Assembly: GCA_033557685.1 (NCBI GenBank)
Contig: JAWQRN010000395.1
Span: 1 to 30,246, forward strand
Reading direction: 5' to 3'
Length of the DNA stretch: 30,246 bases
From: Sperchopsis tessellata
Lineage: Eukaryota; Arthropoda; Insecta; Coleoptera; Hydrophilidae
The number at the start of each line of letters is the position of its first letter. Positions within the stretch are counted from its first letter, which is position 1. The notes below the pieces were generated by a model. It was not told where the DNA came from and did no database searches. It was given only the letters and a program-made list of their open reading frames with translations. A program made the position numbers and the translations under genes. This document shows, piece after piece, positions 20,474 to 30,246 of this stretch.

Positions 20474-21028
20474 CTATTATTTTTGTTTACAAATGTTGTA
20501 TGTGTAATATAGTGCAGTTTTGCTAACTTTATATTAGAGTTCTCAAAATTTATTTTAATACTCATTGTAAATAACAATTTTTAAATATTTAATCGGAACA
20601 ATAACTAACCCAACACTAACAGATTTTATATTTTATCGTTTAGAAAATGTTATCTGCATATGGTAAGCGTCTATATTGAACTTTTTCTTTTTAAACTTTC
20701 AAACAAGATAATTTAAAAATTGTAATGCTACAATATACTGAAAGTTCTTATATATAATAGTCGAAGAAGCTCCTCACTAGTTACGGTGCTGCAAAAATGT
20801 AATGTGTTGTTTGTACACTCTCAATATATTTATCTGTTGTTTTTCTTCATATTAGAAGCGCATCAAGAACTATTTTAATATAGTTTGGTGGTACTGTTCT
20901 GAAATTTATTTACATAGTTCTCATATTCAAACGTTTTTGTTGCTTAATTTAAAATTTTTCCTAAATTTTACCATTTAATTTATAAATTATATAGTTCAAT
21001 TCAGATTTGAGGTAAATGTTAAATTTGA

Positions 21029-21124
21029 TTCCGGGTGGAAACCGTGTAGAGGCTCTGATAGACATTTATCCACCCGGAAACAACATTCATACAAATAATA
21101 ACCGTGGAAGTCTATTACATTTAA
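21029..21124. repeat. Rearranged copy of the window-end repeat, folded on itself
   Basis: The left part (21029-21060) matches the window-end repeat in one orientation and the right part (21069-21124, including ACCGTGGAAGTCTATTACAT) in the other. The junction makes an 11-base perfect inverted repeat, TTCCGGGTGGA (21029-21039) and TCCACCCGGAA (21069-21079), with a 29-base loop. Confidence 0.85.
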
Positions 21125-21555
21125 TATGTTAAACTTGATTTTTACATAACGAATCCGGCATACAATGAGAGGTATTTATTTTCAATCTTACTTTTTAAGA
21201 TCAAAATGGTATTTTTTTATTTACTCAGAGTACCTTTGTTTGTAATACCTGTCAGAGGTCAGTGTTATGATTTAATTAAATTTTTTACAACTACTTTTTT
21301 GAGTGTAAGTATTACTTTAAGGGTTAGACAAATTTTTTTAACTCATGAAGTGACTGGGTTCAATTCTAAGACTTTGTTGAGTAACTATATGCCATTGTCA
21401 GATGATCCAATAGATCAAAATCGTACAAAAAAATTATATACATTTTTATCATATTATACTTCGCAGTGTTAATCTACATTTCATATACTTTATTTAGTTA
21501 TGTTTAATTAATTCTGTTACAAGGCATTATTTTTCTCTGAATAGTTTTTTAATGG

Positions 21556-21616
21556 CGGTTTTTTAAACCGTGGACTAGATAGTCCAGCCTTTTTATACTG
21601 CTGTTTCAGGCAGTGA
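21556..21616. other. Three consecutive short hairpins
   Basis: CGGTTT/AAACCG (loop 3), GGACT/AGTCC (loop AGAT) and ACTGCT/GGCAGT (loop GTTTCA) follow one another within about 60 bases. No known family is recognised. Confidence 0.4.
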
Positions 21617-21980
21617 CATTTTTAAACTGGATTTTACACCTAGTTAGTTTCAAGCATAGTTCTACAATTTGTTTATTAAAATTTTTATTTAAGTGTACAT
21701 GTGGGTAAAAGGAAGTGCACAGATGGAGCAATGCCACTATTGTGAGTTTCATAATCTAATATAAATATACACATAATATAAATACAAATAAATATTGTAA
21801 GAGACAATTCAAATCATCCTTGTTTACACCAGTAAAAAAGTTGAAGTTTTCTTGAAATCTTAACAGCTAACATAGTTACCTCATGCTATTTTGACAAAGA
21901 AATGTGTTGCATTCTGTTCTCTGATTTACTTGACTTGTAGATAATTGGCTATATATTTTCTACTCAAACTGAATTTGCAG

Positions 21981-22033
21981 GATCGGACCAACCAGCTAAT
22001 AACTGTCAAGAACTACAATGCAACAGTATTTAG
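21981..22033 (+). other. Weak candidate alternative terminal exon (kuz)
   Basis: A T/C-rich tract and GAATTTGCAG precede GATCGGACC. If the donor-like GTGAGT at 17694 were used (phase 1), the junction would read in frame for 17 codons, ending RSDQPANNCQELQCNSI and TAG. Nothing but splice-site appearance and phase compatibility supports it. The short length makes a chance match likely. Confidence 0.15.
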
Positions 22034-22616
22034 AAATTGTCATGAAATATATTGCAGATATAAAGTTTAGTGTTACTGGAGCCCTATTGAGGTAAAATTT
22101 AAGGGTGTATTTCACATTATACCCACATTATATGCTTGCCTTTTGTTAACTGGTGGATACATCCCTGCCAATTCAGTTTTAATAGAGTATATACACATCC
22201 TAATTTTTCTCATTTGCAACTTTCATTGGTTTACATAAACCTAAACTAAGAAAGTGTAAATTTTGGCTTGTATAATAGCCAATCACTGTATTTATAAAGT
22301 AAATATGCTTGAATAACAAAACTGTATATCATAGACCCTGATGTGAAAGCTTTATTAATAAAAGTAATAAGTTCTGCCAAACTAGTGTATATCTGTGTTA
22401 TAACAGTATTGTTTGAGTTCATACTCGGAGTCTTGTATATGGCAAGAAATGACTACACTATTAATCATTGAGTGTAAGGAGGTTGAATAATGGATTGAAC
22501 TACCAATCCATCCAAGCATACACACAATAAATTTCGCAATAAAAAAAGTGCAGTAGTACGCATGGTATATATAACATTTTGTATTAACTGTAATTTCTTT
22601 AAGATCTTGGATCTCG

Positions 22617-22841
22617 TAGAGTATGTAATTGTTTACAGGCCGTAATCGGAATTATTTTCTCCAAAATTGAACTCTCTGTTGTCATAACACAAACCTATAC
22701 CAGGCATATGTGATAATTTTTACTTTTCTCCTAGAGTATGTAATTGTTTACAGGCCGTAATCAGAATTATTTTCTCCAAAATTAAACTCTGTTGTCATAA
22801 CACAAACCTATACCAGGCATATGTGCTAATTTTTGCTTTTC
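22617..22841. repeat. Tandem duplication, 115-base period
   Basis: Copy 1 (22617-22731) and copy 2 (22732-22841) both start TAGAGTATGTAATTGTTTAC and contain TTATTTTCTCCAAAATT, TGTTGTCATAACACAAACC and CCAGGCATATGTG. Only a handful of substitutions and small deletions separate them, so the duplication is fairly recent. Confidence 0.95.
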
Positions 22842-23701
22842 ACAAAATTATGTCAATGTCTTAACTGTTGCTTCAATGGAGTTGTCCACTATTTAATATA
22901 TGTAACAGCGGAGATATACATTGTCAAAGTGGTAAAATCCTTATTTACTAGTTAAATGAAGTGCCAGTCTGGTGATGTCAAATGTAATTTTAATGGTTTT
23001 GGTATATCTATGATTAAAAGACAGAGTCACATGCCTTTGGACATCGAATCATGGATATTTGATATATAGAAGGATCTTTGAACCAGACTGTTTTGAACGA
23101 CTTGTAACGTCATCGTTGGTGTCTGTTCAAATGGGAAATGTTACAGATTACTTTTGTAAATTAATTAAGAGTCACTACATAATCAAAATCTTATTATTTT
23201 ATTTCAACTTTTCATTATATAATAAAATTAAAAATTCTTTAGAACTCTTATTTTATCATGATAAATTCGAATAGACACTTATCATAAATGGAAACTGTTT
23301 CGACAATTTAATATAAAAAGTGCTTTTTTTTAAATTTTATTTCGTTGGTTTATATAATTGATATGTACAAGAAGATAATTTATTTTTTTTGTTACTTATT
23401 AAATAATTCATGTTTGTTGAATTTGCATCACCACCATTGCATTGTACTAATACCTATTACATTTTTGAATGTTTGATAAAAGAATACTTTGTGAAGACAA
23501 TTCTTGTATAAACATAGATATGGAACAATATTATTTAGTATAAACGATATATATTTCAAAGATCTCATTGTAATTTCGAACTTTTCACAGTGGTGTATTT
23601 TTGAAAGGTTGCTATTTTTATATACTGCCTGTATATCTCCTTCAAAATCTTTCTGTTACATGCGACGGAATATTTAAGTGAAACCATTGTTAAATTTTCA
23701 G

Positions 23702-23808
23702 GTAATTGTGATAAAAAAGATTGTGGCAAATTTAGACTTCCGGTTTGCTATTATTTCAATAATACTTGTATAAAAAACACTGAGGTTATGTTTATAGGAA
23801 GACGATGA
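23702..23808 (+). other. Weak candidate cysteine-containing terminal exon
   Basis: An acceptor-like TTAAATTTTCAG precedes an open frame that, entered at phase 1, encodes NCDKKDCGKFRLPVCYYF, then NNTCIKNTEVMFIGRR and two TGA stops (23806-23811). AATAAA follows at once and again near 23890, as at a gene end. It is phase-compatible with the kuz donors at 12507 and 17694. The four cysteines and one NNT sequon would suit a secreted or extracellular segment rather than a cytosolic tail, so it may belong to another gene or be chance. No other coding evidence is seen. Confidence 0.22.
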
Positions 23809-24767
23809 TGAAATAAAATCATTTATATTTGATGCTAAAAACTGTGTATTAAGATATTGTATAAAATTATTATTATATGTAAATAATCTAATAAAATAGT
23901 TGTTTTTATATTGAAGTCTGTATTATATTAGAAAACTCTTTGAGAATGTTGGATATTACCTGCTGCTGTTATATTTGTATGATTGGATTTTTTTTAAAGA
24001 ATTTGCAATGTAATATGTTTATGTTGTATATATATACTGAAGACCTCATAGAATAATTTTATTACAAAAATTATAACTGTAGCAATATCTGAAAATGTCA
24101 CAAAATTTAGGTGAACTTCTTTCAAGTTAAGTGTATGTAAATACTTTTATAGATTTAACAGTTATTGTGTATATATTTAACTCTTCGATGGTTAGAAAAT
24201 GTAAAAGGTCAGTGCAACATCTGTATGTTGTTATACCGAACTGTAATTAAAATAAGTGAAAATTGAATCAAGATTAAGTCTGGGAAAAGTGTTTTGTGCA
24301 ACCGTATCGGTACCTGTTATTAGTGAATGATTTCAAATAATTAATTCAACATAATTGTGTACTAAACACACCTAGATATCAACAAGTTTTCAACAAGGTC
24401 CTTTTATCAGATTTTATAGGGTAGTAAATGTTCAGGTCATTAGTATAAGGTAAATATTTTTTTTCTAGATTATGAATATTTTTTTTCTAGATTATGAGTC
24501 GGATCATTTATAAAAAATTAGAAAAGTAGTGATTCTAGGTGCTTTCCATGTGGAACAATACAGACAACTTTTGTCCCTGAAGAAAAACCATAAACGTAGG
24601 GTCGTGCAAGTATGAACCAATCCATAAGAGAATTGTTCTCACATTAAACTGCAGAAGTTTGCTTAACAGATGCTGGTGTTTATCTTTTTGAATGGCTTGG
24701 ACATATTTATATAGCGTCATTCTAATTTCTAGAATTGAATTGTAATGATAAGAAATCTAAAAATGAA

Positions 24768-24823
24768 GCAAGATTTGTACTGGTTGACCAGATTGGCAAG
24801 ATTTGTACTAGTTGACCAGATTG
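24768..24823. repeat. 28-base direct repeat, two copies
   Basis: The unit GCAAGATTTGTACTGGTTGA plus CCAGATTG occurs at 24768-24795 and again at 24796-24823 with one change, followed by a broken third start GCAAGATTT. Confidence 0.9.
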
Positions 24824-27102
24824 GCAAGATTTTGCTGACTGCAGGATGAATAAGGATGTTTATGTCCATGTGCAATATGAAAATATAATGCAAGGTATTT
24901 TACCTGGAAATATTGGCGCATTCTGTTTGAATTGGAAATGGTCTTTATACAGTATAAGTGATTTCAGTCACATTCAATACACATAATCCACTGAAGTTTT
25001 TTAGTAATCACAAAAAACTGACTTCTTTGGCTAGGTTTCTTCCTTCGGCCTCTGGCACTAGAGTCCCTTAATTAGTCACAGAACTATCAAAATGAATTTT
25101 AAAGATTAGATTAATTGTGGAAAAGTTAATATTGTTCTGGCAACCAGATAGTTATTCTCCTGCTTGTTCCCATCTTTATGCTATACCTTGTAAAAAACAA
25201 CTATTCCTAGCTAAGAGATTATTTTTGTAGGGCAAGTACATTAAATTTCATTATTTTTATATCCATACTAGTCCTTATTATTAACTATTTTCTATAATAT
25301 GGTGCCTAAACTACTAGTAAAAACGAGAAACTTGATTTTAAAATATATTTCCATTTAAATTTTTATCATAATTGCATTATTACAATTTATTGCTATAGCG
25401 AATCACAAACAAATTCAGTTTATCAATGTTGAGTCCCTTATCTTTCATATTATTACAGCAAGATAACCATATTTACAGATGTTTATTTAAGATTATAAAC
25501 TAAAATAAATTTGCAGTTAATACTGGACTATATAATAAGACTAGTAATTTAAAGCGAAGCATACAAATTTTAGGCCATTTTCAATCTTAATAGAAAATTA
25601 TATGTAAAAGATAAATTTTTGGACTTTACTATGTCATAAATAAAGATTTATTCTGTCTAATACTTAAACACTCTTTAATTCCTTAGTTTATATCTTACCG
25701 ATGTCTAATAAGTGTAGAAATTTAACTGCAGTAATTATCAGTAGCGTAGGACTTACATAAAACATTTCTCAATATCATAGATCACTTCAAGTAGCAGCAA
25801 TGACTTAAAATTAATATAATCAGTAGAGTAAAAATATGTGCTGAAAAAAACAGACAATAGTAAAAAAGTTTAAAAAATTTACAGTAAATATTGAACTTGC
25901 TTATAACAATAAAGAACCACCAGTGTTAGTAAATTAGAAAATGTTTTTAGTAGAATGGGATATTTTCAAGATAATCAATTTGACTGCAAAGAACTCTGAT
26001 AATGGTCCTCTTTGGTGGGTTGAAATTTGGGATAGCTCTAGAAGTCAAATCACAAGAAAATAACGTATGGTTAAAAAAAACATCCAAAATACAATAGGTA
26101 CTAAATAATATATTTTGAATTAGTATCTCTTAGCACCTTACTCATTTTCTAATTTTATAAGTATAAATTATAATGATTCATCTAAAGTTGAATGTGTATG
26201 TGTTATTTATATATCACAAGAATAATGGTCTGACATTTTTTATAAAAAATAAGGATCCTGAGAACTTGTGAAAGGATGATTATTTGAAATTTAAATTTGT
26301 TAAAGAAAGGCCATTTTAAATCTCAAGAATGCTTGAAGAAATGGATTTCTGGTAACTTGTAGCATCTGACTATTCGTTGTGTTGAATTGCATCAAAGATT
26401 TATAGGAAAGTTGGTAGTCTATTAGAAAAGCTGAATGACACTGTGCTAAAATACCAAACAATTTTCATCATTTACAGTTCAAACATCAGAATCACACAAT
26501 CTGTGCTGCTAGCTGTAGGTTTTGAATATATATGATGTTTCAACTTATTATTTAATGTAATGCTATTTTATCACATTACCTCTAATCTATTATTTTTATC
26601 ATTTCATATGTATAAGTGAATATGAAGGTTGAACATAATTTGAAATTTATTTTATCATGCTGCTTGTATATACTTCTCTTTGCATTTTTCTTTTGTGATC
26701 CTAAACAACATAAAAATTATTAATTATGAATACTGGAGTGTATCTCGTACTTGAGTTTATTTTTTGTTTATAAATAACAAATATGAAAAACTTTATAAAA
26801 CCAGTAAACATATTACATTGTACTGTTTTAGCTATTTGTATTAAAATTTATTGGCAGTTTATCTGCATATAGGTATCATCCATTCTCTTTGACCAATAAT
26901 TGTTGTGCATGTGGCTTATACATGTACCAAGAAAACAAATAAAGTCATTGATTTTTACATTGGCTTTTATATGATACTGTATATAAATGAATGTGTTAAC
27001 TGTAAAATGAAAAATAAAATAAACAGTAAATTTTTCAATACCTTTCCGTGTGAATGAAATCATTTCTAACAACATAAGTAAGTAATTTTCATTGATGTTT
27101 CT
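24824..27102. other. No recognisable feature
   Basis: AT-rich sequence. I find no domain, RNA gene or repeat that I can support here; the short open frames are consistent with chance. Confidence 0.5.
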
Positions 27103-27113
27103 AGTATAATGGG

Positions 27114-27425
27114 TAGCTGTTTAGTTAGTTCAGTGGCTAAGTACTATGCTACTAAGTGTGGGGTCTTGATTTCGAGGCCCAGAGGCGGCCGTCTTTTTGT
27201 GATTAGGGAAAAGGCTTTGTTATGCTCATCTTCCTGATGGAACGTGAAGCTGTGGTCCCCGTGTATTGTAGTGAAATGAAGACCACGTGCACGTAAAAGA
27301 ACCCAATTCCAGTTGGAACACTGGACGCGGCAAAAATTCCCAGGGGTGGGAGCCTAATTCTTGGCTTCGGTGATTGGTCATAGTAGCGGAAGTAGGTCGA
27401 CGTTAAATAATCAATCAAAAAAAAA
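27114..27425 (+). mobile_element. Full-length tRNA-derived SINE with target-site duplication
   Basis: The head carries a box A-like TTCAGTGGCTAAGTACT and a box B-like TCTTGATTTCGAGGCCC, the internal RNA polymerase III promoter of tRNA-derived SINEs. The body includes GCACGTAAAAGAACCCAATT, CCAGTTGGAACACTGGACG and a GC-rich CCAGGGGTGGGAGCC. The tail is GTCGACGTTAAATAATCAAT followed by an A-run. AGTATAATGGG (27103-27113) before it and AGTGTAATGGG (27426-27436) after it form an 11-base target-site duplication with one mismatch. A second, older copy lies at 7972-8238 on the other strand. I do not recognise the family name. Confidence 0.85.
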
Positions 27426-27436
27426 AGTGTAATGGG

Positions 27437-30173
27437 GGAATAATTTGTTGGTGTTGTCTCAGACTTCACTATATCCAACGCAAAAATTGCAAAATTCATT
27501 ACAAGACTATATATTTTCATAAGAATAAAGGCTATTATTGTGAAAATTAAAATGTTCATATAGGTAACATGTTTACCGCTCCAGAATCAATACCATTTAG
27601 TAAAAAGAATAAGTTTCAATATATTCATTTTGACCATACTTATTCATTGTGAACATTACATTTATTATTGAAAAATACATATTCATGACACTACCACATA
27701 CAATTGATCCTCCCTATGAAAACACTAGTGTAACTATATTTTTTCCATTTCCACTTGTCTTAGTATCTGTTATGACCAAATATTTCTTCCACCGTTTGTT
27801 ACTGATATATTTAAATGAATATCGTAACTAGTGGGGAGGGCAGACTTAACCACTTGCCCTCTGCACTCAGCAGTTTGATAAGCACTGTGGTGCAATCTGT
27901 CAACCAATTGCTATACATTGATAATAGGACACAGGGAACAGAATGTTAATGAAAAAAGTTAAATAAAGTGACTTTACCCCTTAGTCAGTAAGACGCAGCA
28001 ATTTTTCGAAACTAAAAATGGACTGTAATAAATATGAACCAATTAAATTATATAAAACATAAAGAACCATCACCTTTAATTTTACACAGCTGTATAATTA
28101 GCTGGGTAGTGATGAATGTAAAGGTGTCGCAAATTTCATGCCAGTATAGGGTGTCACAGTACAGCTAACTTGATAATATATTTCTAGATATAATATGCAC
28201 TGGAGTACCCTATACTAAAAGTTGAATCTTGGACATCTTGTATAAGATATAGCATACATCAATCTTTGATTGTACTAACTCGTCCTCACATTGGCACTTT
28301 GCAAAAAATTATGTTCATAATGTTCGACACCACACCCATCTTGGAGAAGAAACTGCACTGTACATTAAGACATATCGATGAACATGTAACAGTGTACTAT
28401 ATAAGTTTTTCCTACTTTCAAGGGTAAGTATATTTTGTATTTAGACTTTATTTATGTACTTTTTAATATTTTAATTTTGTTGATTCATTGCCACTAAACT
28501 TATTTTCTCAATAATATTAAAAAAATTGTCATATGTAACAAAAAATGTTAATCATGATGAATTTTGGATGTAAACAAATTTAAACTTTGGCTGAAAGTAA
28601 TATTTATCAATAGCAGAAGACGAAAAAGAAAGTTTGGCTACACTTTTTTAAAGATTAAACCAATACTTCAGAGGACACAATTTTAGGGATAATACTTTTG
28701 TATTGACTAGGGGTCGTGAACTTTCAGCTATTTTGGATTCTCGAGATTAAAGAATTCTGATTACCAACATTTTTTTAACCTTGAGTAATTGAGAATTTTT
28801 TTCAGTTATTCTGGAGAATTGTAGAGAAACATACATTTTTAAATTAATGAGCATATATTTATTGTGTATATAGATTAAATGAAAATTTAAATAGGATACA
28901 AAGAAACGAAAATACCATTTCTACTAGAGAACACTGTCTTTGAAAATTAAACGATTGATTTACAATATGTTTGTTTTTGACAATTTTACTATTTCATTTT
29001 TTTAATTTGGTTGCCCAAAAAATCTTTTTTTTATCTTAAAATAAATTGCATTGAACAAAAATTAAATTAAAGCTGTAAATGAAACATCGGGTCTTTTATT
29101 AATTTGTGCTGTTAGTTTTGCACTTATAACTATTTTGTTTCTTTCTTACTTACAGCTTCAACATTGGTTTGAATGTGTTCAATATAGATAAAGCTCTCAG
29201 TTTGTCTGTTTCTGTTGGCCACAAATGATTCATATTTAACTAAGATTAAGACTAAATTGCGTAAATTTCAACATTTAGAAACCACATAATTTCTATAGTG
29301 TTCCATCTAGTTTTACAATCTACTAATAATTGCAATTCTTCCTTTTCGGCTTTTCATTGTAGCAGGGTCTATTATAAAATTTAAGATAATTAATTGTCAG
29401 AAAATATTGGTGCAAAACTTACTATGTTTTATTGGTAAATTACTAATATAATTCGATACTTAGTAACTGATCTATGTATAGTGCATGTGCACATTACATG
29501 TGTTCGTATCGGACACTTGCATACGAATGAATACCACGTGTGCTAGGTTTTGATTCTTCGGAATTCAGTTCGGTGACTAATGATAAATTCTCCAGATAAT
29601 TCAAACTGTTAATATTACATCAAATTAAATCATCGTTAATATTTTTTAATTTGAAATTCATAAAATATACGCAAATAAATTCTCAAGACATGAGAATTTC
29701 AAAATAAATAAATAAGCAAATTCTCGTGAAATGGAATTCGAAAATAATCAAAAGTTTCCGAGACTGGATTTCTCGAACATAACCCCCTAGTATTGACTTA
29801 GTTCAATGTATACCTATCCAAATAAATGTGTGTGTAATGTGGAGCAGGCCAAGATCCATAGAGGGTTGTAGTGTCACATAAAGAAGAAGTATGTATGTAA
29901 TTGTTAGGTAGATCAGCTAATATCTAGGTATTAAAAAAATTTCACATACAAATATTAAACCGGTTAAAATTAAGCTGTTTATGGGAGTAAGTTTCTGACT
30001 AAAGAATGTTTAGATGTAGATAGATTTAGATCACATTATTTCGAGTTTTGTACTGGAGAACCTCTCTTCTCCATTGTAGGTTACAATTGTTCATGTAAGT
30101 AATTGGAAGGACCTCCAGCAAGAAAACACAGTAAACTGTTAGAATCTTATGCTTGATAAACAGTAGTTGATAA
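27437..30173. other. No recognisable gene
   Basis: AT-rich sequence. One strong-looking acceptor (TTTCTTTCTTACTTACAG, ending 29155) precedes a 23-codon open run ending at 29228, but no other coding sign supports an exon. Confidence 0.45.
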
Positions 30174-30246
30174 TTAAATGTAATAGACTTCCACGGTTAG
30201 TATCTGTATGAATGTTGTTTCCGGGTGGAAACCGTGTAGAGGCTCT
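30174..30246 (-). repeat. Penelope-type terminal repeat copy, inverted, truncated by the window end
   Basis: The reverse complement of 30204-30246 is identical to 31-73 over 43 bases; the inner part (TTAAATGTAATAGACTTCCA) also matches 21101-21124 in reverse. The hammerhead-like block that follows in the copy at the window start would lie just beyond the last base. Confidence 0.8.

Larger units (their letters stand above)
20474..22616. other. Noncoding stretch with small repeats
   Basis: Apart from the folded repeat at 21029, three small hairpins near 21556 and the weak exon candidate at 21981, I see AT-rich sequence. The open frame at 21206-21472 has no recognisable domain. Confidence 0.5.

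Noticed and set aside
21206..21472. 88-codon open frame, considered as a mitochondrial insertion or gene
   Set aside because: No match to any mitochondrial protein or domain that I can recognise.
27203..27559. 118-codon minus-strand open frame
   Set aside because: Runs antisense through the SINE and into plain AT-rich DNA; no domain.
29156..29228. Strong polypyrimidine acceptor with a 23-codon open frame to TGA
   Set aside because: Too short, no partner donor in the window, no coding composition; kept only as a note.
1..30246. CRISPR arrays, bacterial operons, rRNA or intact tRNA genes
   Set aside because: The direct repeats lack regular spacers; the only tRNA-like sequences are SINE heads; the gene structure is eukaryotic.

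Overview
The window is eukaryotic, AT-rich, intron-rich nuclear DNA, most likely from an arthropod. Its one confidently recognised gene is the 3' part of kuzbanian/ADAM10, the membrane-anchored metalloprotease that sheds Notch and many other surface proteins. Six plus-strand exons can be joined by GT-AG junctions with matching phase: 1345-1722, 3151-3503, 7379-7781, 9223-9504, 12341-12506 and 17415-17521. They run from inside the catalytic domain through the disintegrin and cysteine-rich domains and the single membrane span to the cytoplasmic tail. The signal peptide, the prodomain and the start of the protease domain lie upstream of the window. I cannot name the species; long introns, AT-richness, Penelope-like, mariner, hAT, piggyBac-like and tRNA-SINE remains suit a hemimetabolous insect or a chelicerate.

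Layout: 1-75 repeat copy; 1345-17521 kuz exons separated by introns full of decayed transposons; 17522-17719 an open, GC-rich, proline-rich continuation of the last exon behind its TGA stop; 17720-30246 AT-rich downstream DNA with scattered repeats, two weak candidate alternative terminal exons (21981 and 23702), a 100-bp piggyBac-like MITE (20374), a tandem duplication (22617) and a full-length tRNA-derived SINE with target-site duplication (27114). The last 73 bases are an inverted copy of the repeat that opens the window.

Transposon remains in the introns: a LINE ORF end (4251-4450), the C-terminal part of a Penelope-like element with a GIY-YIG nuclease on the minus strand (about 5290-5905), hammerhead-like Penelope repeat copies (3762, 4455, window ends), a GATC-rich inverted repeat (5921-6335), a minus-strand SINE (7972-8238), a hAT transposase relic (10281-11265), and a complete but dead 1.54-kb mariner-like element (15430-16969).

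The most notable observation is the kuz 3' end. The TGA at 17519-17521 is followed by C and then by 65 in-frame sense codons to TAA, with 14 prolines and a PPEY (PPxY) motif. This fits a stop-codon readthrough extension that would add a WW-domain ligand to the protease tail. Chance, an assembly error or an unseen splice form are not excluded.
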